Shown piece after piece: positions 33,602 to 42,900 of a stretch of 64,000 bases of DNA. The translations under genes were made by a program, and so were the position numbers. How positions within the stretch are numbered: position 1 is the stretch's first letter; every line of letters begins with the position of its first letter. Source of the stretch: Porphyromonadaceae bacterium (GTDB taxonomy: Bacteria > Bacteroidota > Bacteroidia > Bacteroidales > Dysgonomonadaceae); assembly GCA_021372865.1 (NCBI GenBank), contig JAJFTO010000013.1, positions 62,001 through 126,000 of the forward strand. The letters run 5' to 3'. Below the pieces are notes generated by a model that saw nothing but the letters and a program-made list of their open reading frames with translations, ran no database searches and was not told the DNA's origin.

Positions 33602-35023
33602 ATGAGAAGATTTATAATTACCCAATTAATTGTGATAAGCGCCGTATCGATGCTTTTTGGACAGCAATCGGTCGTTTCAACAATCACCAAAGGCAATGAG
33701 ATAAAACTTTCTCCTTTCGCTTTTGGATATAACACGCAGTCTCTCAATGGCCCTGGATGGGATAAGCGACCTTTTCTGGATCGTATCGCCGAACTTGATC
33801 CGGGCAATTTCCGATATCCGGGAGGCACAGTTGGCAATTTTTGGGACTGGAAGACAGGTTTTTTTGATGCTGTGGGCTCGAAATACAAAGTGATGGGAAC
33901 CCCTAAAGAAGGACCTTATCCCTACAAACTTGAAAGTCTGAAAAAGGTCTATGACCGCAGTGGCGGTACAGCAGAGCCGATATACATGCTCAATATGCTT
34001 ACCAGCAATTACGAATACCAGCTAGAAATGCTCAAATATGCGCAAAAAATTGGTTTGCCGGTTCGCTACATCGAATTGGGCAATGAATTCTATATGGACG
34101 ATCATCCCCAAAATTATAATTATCTGAACCGTTATCCCAACATCAAGGATTATGCAGATACTTGCCGCATTTGGGTAAACAAATTGCGCAAGGAGTTCCC
34201 CGAAGCACGTTTTGCAATGATTGCCATAAACAATCCTGCAGGGTGGACAGGTGCCAATCGTGAACGGTCGAGAGAGTGGAATAAAACGTTAATAAAGAAT
34301 ATGAATGGGTTCGATGTCGATGCCTTCACTTTCCATAATTATGCAAAGAACAATTTTGAAGATCAGACAGCCGAAGATCTGATTGCCCAAACGATACAGC
34401 GTGTGGATTTCGAGGGTATTCAACGTGGCATTCCCGATAAATATCCTTACTGGGTAACAGAATACAATTTTTTTACCCAGGACAACAAGCTTCCCGGGTT
34501 GTGGGTGACCGGTTTGGCGAATGTGGTCATGACAGCTCAAATGATTTCTACACCGGGTATTGAATTGGTTTGTTTTCACAACCTGACTGCGAGCAGTATT
34601 TCATCTGTCATTTATGACAGTGACACCAGGATTGCCGGTGGAGCAGTAGCAAAGAAATATGCCCTCAGTGCGAGCGGACAGGGGTTGAAGATTTTTACAC
34701 GGGCCCAGAAGGGTGCGAAAGCTGTAAACAGGTTAATATTCAGCGACAATCCCCTCTGCAAGTCTCGCAGCAAAGACTATAATACTCTTTACGGTTACCT
34801 ATTTACAGGTGCGGACAATAAGGCACTGGTAGTAAATTTCAGCGACAAAGCGATGACCATTGACCTGGAAGGCATAGGATTCGCGCCCAAAACTGCCGAA
34901 CAGATCTGGACAAAATCATTATATACACCCATTGTGGATGATAAATCTGTTTTGAGTGAAATCAAGAAGATTTCCGATAAGCGATTTACACTAAAACCCT
35001 ATTCAGTGACGTTAATCAGATAA
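33602..35023 (+). CDS. GH-A hydrolase, GH51/GH79-like (arabinofuranosidase or glucuronidase)
   Basis: A 473-residue secreted enzyme (signal ending MLFGQ). FRYPGGTVGNFWDWKTG is a strand-loop shared by GH51/GH79-type TIM barrels. The acid/base is Glu162 in IELGNEFY and the nucleophile Glu287 in WVTEYNFF. A C-terminal beta-sandwich follows. It is a distant paralog of the lipoprotein at 54923, which has the same RYPGGTV and LGNE blocks. Alpha-L-arabinofuranosidase or beta-glucuronidase activity is possible. It is the last intact gene of this cluster, followed at once by a GH43 remnant. Confidence 0.8.
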   Translation: MRRFIITQLIVISAVSMLFGQQSVVSTITKGNEIKLSPFAFGYNTQSLNGPGWDKRPFLDRIAELDPGNFRYPGGTVGNFWDWKTGFFDAVGSKYKVMGTPKEGPYPYKLESLKKVYDRSGGTAEPIYMLNMLTSNYEYQLEMLKYAQKIGLPVRYIELGNEFYMDDHPQNYNYLNRYPNIKDYADTCRIWVNKLRKEFPEARFAMIAINNPAGWTGANRERSREWNKTLIKNMNGFDVDAFTFHNYAKNNFEDQTAEDLIAQTIQRVDFEGIQRGIPDKYPYWVTEYNFFTQDNKLPGLWVTGLANVVMTAQMISTPGIELVCFHNLTASSISSVIYDSDTRIAGGAVAKKYALSASGQGLKIFTRAQKGAKAVNRLIFSDNPLCKSRSKDYNTLYGYLFTGADNKALVVNFSDKAMTIDLEGIGFAPKTAEQIWTKSLYTPIVDDKSVLSEIKKISDKRFTLKPYSVTLIR

Positions 35024-35031
35024 AAGTGTAA

Positions 35032-35202
35032 ATATACCACCGTCGCCCCATCAATGACAGGCATTGCGACCATCGGGCGACCTGCATCGACAAGATGGAG
35101 TTCGACAAGATGGAGTTCGACAAGATGGAGTTCGACAAGAACGGACTGATCAAACCGGTGAAAATCACCTTTGAAGGAGTTCGTGCAAACAGACTGAGAT
35201 AG
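35032..35202 (+). pseudogene. 3' remnant of a GH43-type gene with expanded repeat
   Basis: After an in-frame stop the frame reads IYHRRPIND, RHCDHRATCIDKMEF and then FDKNGLIKPVKITFEGV, ending in TAG. The YHR, ATCID and NGLIKPVKIT blocks match the end of the GH43 catalytic domain as I know it. Only about 56 codons are left, with no start. A 15-base unit coding for FDKME occurs three times plus a partial fourth, adding residues a normal GH43 would lack. The remnant begins 8 bases after the stop of the GH51/GH79-like gene and touches the end of the HAD gene on the other strand. Confidence 0.65.
35086..35139 (+). repeat. 15-base tandem repeat, three copies plus a partial fourth
   Basis: Copies at 35086-35100, 35101-35115 and 35116-35130 read [AT]TCGACAAGATGGAG, and a partial copy begins at 35131. 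The period is five codons, so the repeat keeps frame in the GH43 remnant. It points to replication slippage. Confidence 0.9.
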
Positions 35203-35916
35203 TTATGCCGGATTGCTAATGTCAGAACCAGAGGAAGTGTTAACGAGTTGGTTACCCGAAACCAACAGACTCGCAGCAAGCTCCTTGTAACTGTCATAGA
35301 CGAAATCTACACCGACATTTTTCAAAGTAACGACATCGAAGGAGGTAGTCAGTCCGTAGACGATGCATTCCGCTGCTTTTCCAGCGAGGATGCCATTGAT
35401 GGAATCTTCGATGATGACAGTCGATTTCCTGTCGCCCACACTCCTTTCCAATGCCAGGAGATAGGGATCCGGATGCGGCTTATGCTTTATTGTGTCTTCT
35501 TCGGTGATGACTATGTCAAATGAACGACAGAAATCAAGCAATTTATCCACTTTCTGAACGGTATATTTAGATGAGGAAGTGACCAGGGCTGTTTTTATCT
35601 TTGCGTCTTTGACAATACGCATAAAGTCGGTAAAACCATCCACAAATTGTATCTCAGACATAAGGCTTTCGAAGTGTGCATTTTTTTGTTTCAGAAAATC
35701 TTCTATATCGATGCGATCGTCAATATTTTCATATACATATTGAAAGAAGGATTGGTCGGACCTGCCTACAAAACCATCGAGTATGCTATTCTGAAATGAA
35801 ATGCCATTCTTCTCCAAAGTGAGTCCCAAGGCTCGCAAATGTAATTTTTCGGAATCTATGACAACCCCGTCCATATCAAAAAAAATCATCTTTATTATTT
35901 CAATCTTCTTCCTCAT
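35203..35916 (-). CDS. HAD-superfamily phosphatase (beta-phosphoglucomutase-like)
   Basis: A 237-residue cytoplasmic HAD hydrolase with all four motifs: FFDMDGVVIDSE (nucleophile Asp and acid/base Asp), LVTSSS, KHKPHPDPY and IIEDSINGI. The helical cap after motif I puts it with beta-phosphoglucomutase-like and sugar-phosphate phosphatases. It could dephosphorylate or isomerise a sugar phosphate released by the glycan cluster (inference). The stop directly abuts the GH43 remnant of the opposite strand. No promoter match was found upstream. Confidence 0.88.
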   Translation of the reverse strand: MRKKIEIIKMIFFDMDGVVIDSEKLHLRALGLTLEKNGISFQNSILDGFVGRSDQSFFQYVYENIDDRIDIEDFLKQKNAHFESLMSEIQFVDGFTDFMRIVKDAKIKTALVTSSSKYTVQKVDKLLDFCRSFDIVITEEDTIKHKPHPDPYLLALERSVGDRKSTVIIEDSINGILAGKAAECIVYGLTTSFDVVTLKNVGVDFVYDSYKELAASLLVSGNQLVNTSSGSDISNPA

Positions 35917-36226
35917 TCCTTATATCATCCTGTATCACAAGCCCATCATTTTTATTTTCTATAGGGAGTAAATTGTCTATTTATCGTTTTAGTTCATAAA
36001 GATAAAAAAAATGAATATCTAACTCGATTAATCTACCTATTTCGGGATAAAAGTTTATTCTCACAAACAATGACAGGAACTTTCACTTATTTTGAAGTGT
36101 ATGTGCTTAAAAATCTCACTTTATCGATGCAATACAGGTGAACAACAGCCAAATATGACAAGTATTCAGATTAATTTGTTACTTTTGACTGTTTGTGAAC
36201 AATCAACGATTCATATGAAATATCAG
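35917..36226. other. Intergenic region between HAD phosphatase and metallophosphoesterase
   Basis: About 310 AT-rich bases between divergent genes. The only recognisable site is a -7 box at 36180-36187 for the plus-strand gene. No gene, RNA or repeat was seen. Confidence 0.6.
36180..36187 (+). promoter_or_regulatory. Putative -7 box of the metallophosphoesterase gene
   Basis: TACTTTTG matches TAnnTTTG about 30-40 bases before the start codon. No clear -33 partner is present. Confidence 0.3.
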
Positions 36227-37201
36227 ATGAAAAATAAAAAATGGATAATTGCCACTCTGTATGTATTTATGGTGTACGGAACGCAAGCGCAGAAACTCAT
36301 CTTCAACAAGGAAGGTACATTTAAAATCGTTCAGTTTACCGACATCCACTACCAGCATGGAAATCGCCAGTCGGACACAGCTCTATTGATGATAAACCGA
36401 GTTTTGGACAAAGAGAAACCCGACGTGGTGATTTTTACAGGAGATATCGTGACCGGAAAACCGGCAAAAGAGGGTTGGGATGCCGTGACAAAACTGGTCA
36501 TCGACCGCAAAATACCCTTTGCCGTGACATTGGGTAATCACGACCATGAACAGGATGCAACGCGGGAAGAGTTAGCTAGATTCATCACAGCTTATCCATT
36601 TAATCTGAACACTCCATCCGTGCCCGGTATCCCAGGGGTGATGAACGACGCAATTCCCATTTACAGCAGCGATAATCAGTTGAAAGAAGCAGCTCTCATT
36701 TACTGTTTCGACTCAGGAGCCTACTCCACAGTCGACGGGGTGAAGGGGTATGGCTGGATCACATCGGGTCAGATAAACTGGTACAAGACACAAAGTCTGC
36801 AACATACGATACAAAATAATTTCAATCCCCTGCCCGCACTGTCTTACTTTCATATACCCCTACCTGAATATCGTCTGGCATTTAATGACGAGAAGAACAG
36901 CCGACTTGGAGTCAGGCTTGAAGATGAATGCTCGCCGGAACTCAACTCAGGACTATTCCTGGCTATGCGTGAGATGCGGGATGTGATGGGCACATTTGTC
37001 GGGCACGATCATGTGAACGATTATATTGTGAATTATCATGATATCGCTCTTGCATATGGCTGCTTCAGCGGCTGGAAAACAACCTACACTCCAAAAATCA
37101 ACGGAGCACGGGTGGTCGTACTCAGCGAAGGGAAGCGACAGTTCGACACCTGGCTTCATCTCCTCGACGGAACCATCCGAAACAAAAATACCTTCCCTTA
37201 A
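36227..37201 (+). CDS. Secreted calcineurin-like metallophosphoesterase
   Basis: A 324-residue exported phosphoesterase (signal WIIATLYVFMVYGTQAQ). Two-metal motifs are in order: FTDIHYQHG, FTGDIVTG, LGNHDHEQD and VGHDHVNDY. The family hydrolyses phosphate mono- or diesters. This one is of the purple-acid-phosphatase-like secreted type often found near Sus systems. The frame is open upstream to 36092. The ATG at 36215 (MKYQMKNKK) is a second possible start. The gene is convergent with the TonB-dependent receptor, with a 12-base gap between the two stops. Confidence 0.88.
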   Translation: MKNKKWIIATLYVFMVYGTQAQKLIFNKEGTFKIVQFTDIHYQHGNRQSDTALLMINRVLDKEKPDVVIFTGDIVTGKPAKEGWDAVTKLVIDRKIPFAVTLGNHDHEQDATREELARFITAYPFNLNTPSVPGIPGVMNDAIPIYSSDNQLKEAALIYCFDSGAYSTVDGVKGYGWITSGQINWYKTQSLQHTIQNNFNPLPALSYFHIPLPEYRLAFNDEKNSRLGVRLEDECSPELNSGLFLAMREMRDVMGTFVGHDHVNDYIVNYHDIALAYGCFSGWKTTYTPKINGARVVVLSEGKRQFDTWLHLLDGTIRNKNTFP

Positions 37202-37213
37202 AATCAAATTCAT

Positions 37214-39628
37214 TCAAAACTTATACTTTATTCCCAATAAAAAAGCCTGGGTTTCATAAAAATTTTGATATAGGACATTAAAACCTTCTCCATTAATTTC
37301 TTGTACAATTCCCATCGTATTAAAGATATCCGTAAACGATAGATTTAATTCTAAATTATTTTTTGTAAAAACCCGCTTAATTCCTAAGTCCACGCCTCCT
37401 CTCGAGAGCTCACGACCCTGTCCGATATTTTTAGGAGAGAAATATACGCCATTAAGTTCCACCGTAAAATCTTTCGGAAGTCTACACCTGTTATTTAGTT
37501 TTACATACCAGGGAGTATCTGACTGTTTTTCGATGTGATACTTATTTTCACGCGGGAAATAAATGATGCCATCATGTGCAAAAATTGTATTTCGATATAT
37601 ATTTGTATTAAGAGAAACATTCCACGTCTTTGCTATAAACTGGTCTAAAGCCAACTCGACTCCCTTATTGGTAGCACGCCCCAGATTATCATACGCTTTA
37701 ATCGTAATTTCTGAATTATCCGGATCCTGAATATAAATTCGGGTATAATATGAATCTGTATTTTTCAGGTAAACGGCAGCAAAAATTGATCCTGTATCCC
37801 ATGTATGCTTATATGCAGTTTCTATATTCCAGGTATATTGAGGGCGAAGCGAAGGATTTCCGATTTTGAGAAGTTCAGGGTCGTCATATTTTGGAAATAT
37901 ACGTAGAATGTCTTCTCCGGGACGGTCTATACGGCGGTTAAAAAAAAGAGAAAATCTATTCTGTTTAGATTTGAATGTAAATCTGATATTGGGGAACAAA
38001 TCGAAATAGTCGTACGCATCATCTGTAAAATATTGGTTCGGTGCAAAATTATACTTTACCGAAGCATATTCTCCCCTCAAACCGGCTTCTATATCTACCC
38101 ATTGAAACTCTGACACCAAATTCAAATAAACACCGGAAAGCCTTTCATCCCATTTGGACCAATCTCCATAGTTGTATATCAGTGCGGTATTGTTTGGATT
38201 TTTTGACATCGTGTAGGTAATGGGCATATGCCTCAATCGACCTTGAATACCCATATCAATACGCCCAAATGGAAGTGGTTTCGTATAATCGGTTGTTAAC
38301 AAGTACACGTATTCAGGAGCAACTACATGCGTTTTGTCGGTATGAATAACCGGATAATTGGGCTGTGGCCCATCTTGATAAAGGTTGTATGATTCATCTT
38401 CCCACCCTTTCGTAAAAGCAAACTGTGAGTTAATTTCATGTCCCGGTTGAATAAATTTATATTTGTGTTGCAGCGTTAGATTAGAAAAACCGGTACCTTC
38501 ACTCTCATTAAAACTCCATTTTCGAATGGGATCTTTGTAATTATAATTTTGAAAATACCAAATCCGTGTCGTATCGGTGTGCCATTCATAATCGTACAAG
38601 CCAAAAAAAGTAAATGTGTGATCCGGAGTGGGGTTCCAGTCAAAGCCTAATTTTACGTTATAATGATTTTGTGTTCTGTTTTCAGCGACCTGACTCTCAA
38701 CAATGTCTCCCGTACTGTAGCTTCGTGTGGAAAATTCATTATTGGGCAATCTTTTTTGTTGAATCAGATAAGACTGTAAAAAAATATTTAATTTTTCCAT
38801 CTTGTAATTTAAGTTTACCGATGGAGTGTATCTCATATTGCCGGTGTAGCTGGACATACCAGTGGGTAGATCTTCCTTGCGCTTGGATAATGCACCAATA
38901 CCGGTTACAAAACCGATATCACCATTGAGTCGTTTATTTCTGCTTTCTTTGAATTTGATATTGACTATTCCCGCCATCCCGGAAGCATCATATTTTGCAG
39001 ATGGATTATTAATAATCTCTATGCTTTCGATCATTGATGCCGGAATATTATCCAACCCTTGCTGGGTTCCAAAACCAGTCAGGCTGGATTGCTTTCCATC
39101 TACAAGCACGGCCACTTTATCACTCCCGCGCAAAATAATCTTGCTTTCCTGATCTATAGTCACACCTGGCAAAGATTTCATCATATCAAGAACAGATCCG
39201 CCGCTGTTGGCAATGAAATTTTCAGATGAATACGTTTTTATATCTAAAGCAGATGCGATCTCTTGTCTTCTACCGGTAACCGCTACTTCCTGCAGATTGG
39301 TTACTGATTCCTCCAGGTATATTTTGCCCACATCCAATACGTTATTTAAAGAACCCACAACGATATGTCTTTTCTCTGATTTAAATCCCACAAAAGAAAA
39401 ATCTAAATTATACTCTCCGCGTGGTAAAGCTGATATTACAAATCGTCCCTCCTCGTCCGTTATTGTTCCCGAAATGAAATCCCCTGAATTATGGTTTTTT
39501 ACTGAAACCGTTGAAAAAGACAGAGGTTCCTTCGCATTTTTATTAAAAACGCTCCCGGAAACAACAGTTTGAGAGGAAGCAGAAAAAGTAACGAAAATAA
39601 TGACGATACTTGTTAAAAATTTTTTCAT
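37214..39628 (-). CDS. TonB-dependent outer-membrane receptor with N-terminal carboxypeptidase-regulatory-like domain
   Basis: An 804-residue outer-membrane protein. A signal peptide (MKKFLTSIVIIFVTFSASS) is followed by a carboxypeptidase-regulatory-like domain (VSGSVFNKNAKEPLSF, TDEEGRFVIS). Then come a plug domain (VLDMMKSLPGVTIDQESKI, MAGIVNIKFK) and a beta-barrel ending in an aromatic residue (LLGIKYKF). It is of the single-protein receptor type without a SusD partner, closer to the outer-membrane barrel family used for peptides or siderophores than to SusC. The open frame begins 9 codons upstream. The start at 39628 fits the signal peptide. The ligand is unknown. Confidence 0.9.
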   Translation of the reverse strand: MKKFLTSIVIIFVTFSASSQTVVSGSVFNKNAKEPLSFSTVSVKNHNSGDFISGTITDEEGRFVISALPRGEYNLDFSFVGFKSEKRHIVVGSLNNVLDVGKIYLEESVTNLQEVAVTGRRQEIASALDIKTYSSENFIANSGGSVLDMMKSLPGVTIDQESKIILRGSDKVAVLVDGKQSSLTGFGTQQGLDNIPASMIESIEIINNPSAKYDASGMAGIVNIKFKESRNKRLNGDIGFVTGIGALSKRKEDLPTGMSSYTGNMRYTPSVNLNYKMEKLNIFLQSYLIQQKRLPNNEFSTRSYSTGDIVESQVAENRTQNHYNVKLGFDWNPTPDHTFTFFGLYDYEWHTDTTRIWYFQNYNYKDPIRKWSFNESEGTGFSNLTLQHKYKFIQPGHEINSQFAFTKGWEDESYNLYQDGPQPNYPVIHTDKTHVVAPEYVYLLTTDYTKPLPFGRIDMGIQGRLRHMPITYTMSKNPNNTALIYNYGDWSKWDERLSGVYLNLVSEFQWVDIEAGLRGEYASVKYNFAPNQYFTDDAYDYFDLFPNIRFTFKSKQNRFSLFFNRRIDRPGEDILRIFPKYDDPELLKIGNPSLRPQYTWNIETAYKHTWDTGSIFAAVYLKNTDSYYTRIYIQDPDNSEITIKAYDNLGRATNKGVELALDQFIAKTWNVSLNTNIYRNTIFAHDGIIYFPRENKYHIEKQSDTPWYVKLNNRCRLPKDFTVELNGVYFSPKNIGQGRELSRGGVDLGIKRVFTKNNLELNLSFTDIFNTMGIVQEINGEGFNVLYQNFYETQAFLLGIKYKF

Positions 39629-39984
39629 AACGGTGTACAAAGTAAATAGATGCATATATCCTTCAATTTAAGATATACTACTGCAAGTATAATTAATTTA
39701 ATAATGCAAATTGACCTTTAGGATATTTTTTTTCATATCTTATCTACAGTGCGGCTTTACAATAGTCGTACTGTTATTTAATTGGAAATATTTTAATTAT
39801 TTAATATATTTGTATCATGCAAAAGCAGCAGAGAAAGCTTTTTAAGAGTCAGACTAATTTAATATCCAATAAGGTTTCTTTCTTAAGAAGGCAAAGAGAG
39901 TCATCCCGTTAGTGTCATCAGTTTCAAGTGTAATAAGCAAACTGAATTCAGTGTGAGGCCATATAACAGTTGTCGGAAACAGCA
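39629..39984. other. Intergenic region between TonB receptor and HTCS-like regulator
   Basis: About 356 AT-rich bases between divergent genes. It holds the promoter for the plus-strand regulator (39782-39812) and a leader of about 166 bases. No gene or RNA was recognised. No clear promoter for the minus-strand receptor was found. Confidence 0.55.
39782..39812 (+). promoter_or_regulatory. Promoter of the HTCS-like regulator
   Basis: TTG (39782-39784), 20 bases, then TATATTTG (39805-39812) fit the Bacteroidota consensus. The predicted leader before the start at 39985 is about 166 bases. Confidence 0.55.
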
Positions 39985-42900
39985 ATGAAGTATTTTTGGA
40001 TTTTTTTAATTGGATGTTTACAACTTTTTGGGAATCATTTTTCATTGGTAGCCCAGGACAATGATATCTATTTTGAAAGCCTCGTAACTGAACAACCCCT
40101 CTCACAACTTACCGTCTCGTCAATTTTTCAGGACAGCAAGGGCTTTATTTGGTTTGGGACCCTGGATGGGTTAAACCGATATGACGGATATAGTATAAAA
40201 GTCTTCAAATCATTGGCTGACAAACCCGAAAGCATCAGTTCAAATTATATAAATTCGATTACTGAAGACAGTTTAGGTTATCTGTGGATTGGAACTGAGA
40301 ATGGTTTGAATCGTTTTTGCAGAGATAACAATGAATTTCTAAGCTTCTTCAAAGGGAAGGAGAAAGAATCCAACATCAGTCATAATAAAGTATCATTTGT
40401 TTACCGTGACAAACTGGGTAGGATCTGGATAGGTACGGAGCAGGGCCTTGATTGTGTGAATCAGGAAACACTCACATTTACAAAAAGGACATTTAACAAT
40501 TTCCTTTTCAATAACCGAATCATGACAATCCATGATGATAGTTACGGGAATTTGTGGATAGGGACATTAAGGGGATTGGTCAAATATGACACAAACGCCG
40601 ATAAACACCTTATATTTATGCATGAGCCAGAAAACCTAAATAGTATTTCAAATAACCATATACGCTCAATTTTTGAAGATAGTCGAAAAAATCTATGGAT
40701 TGGAACATCTGACGGCCTTAACCTGTATGATACGAGAAATAATAATTTCCGCCATTTCGGTAAAACAATATATCCTGATTTAATTTTAACTAACAATGCT
40801 GTGAAAAGTATTGTAGAGGATGAGTACCATAATTTATTGGTAGGGACCAATAAAGGATTGAATATTTTTAATTTAGACAACAAAACACTCAAAAAAAATG
40901 TTCCCGATAAAATTATACCAGGTAACCTTAATCATTCCTTTATTTATTCCCTTTATGTTGACAACGCAGGAACGATCTGGATAGGGACTTTTAATGGCGG
41001 TGTAAATTATTTTAATCGGAAATATACTCTATTCAGGTATATTAATCCGGCAAGCGATCTTGTTTATGGAAGTATCAATAAAATTTTATTAAAAGACAAC
41101 ACTCTCTGGATAGGAACAGATGGAGAGGGATTATTGCAGTATGATCTGCAATATCAACTAAAAAGACAACACCTTTTTCTTCATGCGGCAACCCGTCAGC
41201 CAAACTCAGCAAACTGTATATACTCCATTACAGAAATGAATAACTCTCTGTTATTGGGTACCGGAACAAATCAACTTCTTTTATTTGATCTAAACTCAAA
41301 GAAGATTATAGAAACCATAAACAGCACAGGTGGCACTATTAATGATGCTTATAAGACAAAAAGCGGTGATGTGCTGTTGTGTGTGAACGATACACTTGGT
41401 TTAAGAAAATTAGATCAAAATAAAAAGAAAATTGAGCCTGTCACGTATTTAAGTGAGAGGAACCGGGTGATGTTGTTTCCTTTTCCGACCTGTATCATTG
41501 AAGAATCTCCCGGAGTTTTCTGGATAGGGACAAGATATGCAGGACTATACCATTATAACTCAAACAGCCAATCCGTAAAAAGATACGTAGCAGGAATTGA
41601 CTCTAATTCATTGCGGTCGAACTCTATCTCCGCTGTATATATTGATAATCTGAATAACTTGTGGATAGGGACAACTGATAGTGGACTTTTTCGTTTTTCC
41701 AGAGAAACGGAGAGGTTCCGTGCATATAACATAAACCATGGACTTCCCCATTTGGATATCAGGGGAATCCTGGAAGATGAAGCAGGATATATTTGGTTGG
41801 CAACATTTTTTGGCGTTTCAAGATTCGATGTTACAAAAAATGAATTTATCAATTTTAATAAAGACAATGGATTTCCTCTACAGGAAATAAGTAAACATTC
41901 TTTTACTTTATTAGAAAATGGATATATTGCGGTGGGAGGAAATAATGGATTTACCGTTTTCAATCCGCTCGAAATAAAATTCGACACATTTATACCTCCT
42001 GTATTGATTACAGATTTCAGGTTACTCAACTCCGGTTATTCCGGAAATAGTCCAATGATCGAATCATTGATGAATAAAGAAAAAGCCATTGAACTTAAAC
42101 ACAATCAGTCTAATTTTATTATCGAATTTGCGGCCCTGAACTATATCTTTCCAAAAAATACTCAATACGCTTACAAATTAGAAGGATTTGATGTTGAATG
42201 GAATTATGTCGGAAAACAAAGAACCGCGACTTATACCAATCTAAATGCCGGCAACTATATATTCCGTGTGAAAGCATTGATTAATAATGGCATCTGGAGT
42301 GAAAACCAAAAAGCGCTCACCATTAAAGTACTTCCCCCTTTTTGGGAAACAGGGTGGGCATATTCAATCTATATTCTGGTTACAGGTGGATTACTTTTCT
42401 TGACATTTCATTATTTTCGTTTGAAAAATATAAACAGACTTAAGTCGCTGGTCGATCAACTGACTGATTTCAGAAAACAAGAATCAGGAAAAATCGGATT
42501 AAATGCATCTGAGGGGAAATTCAACAGGTTTGTCACTGAAATCGCAACAGCCTTCAACTCTTTGGCTTTGAAGAAAGGAATCGATTATCAAATTGAAATT
42601 AGTAAAGAAACAATATTCCTGTGGTTCGACCGCCATCTCCTGGAGAAAGTATTTTGTAATCTGTTGTCAAATGCTTTTAATAATACTCCCACAAGTGGAA
42701 ATGTTATGATTTCGGTTGAAAAGTACGATAAGACCGGATTAAGGGATTTGAGTTATGAAATTCAGAATAAACTTATAAACACAGGAGCAACAGAATTTGT
42801 AGAAACCCGGATTAAGAATAGTAGAAAAGAAATTTCTGACGAGGAATACGGGAAAAATTTCATTCCTTTTTACCAGCTGAAGGCAGATAACCGTCAATCA

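Noticed and set aside
35086..35139. Short direct repeats considered as a CRISPR array
   Set aside because: The units are contiguous with no spacers and keep a reading frame, so they are slippage repeats.
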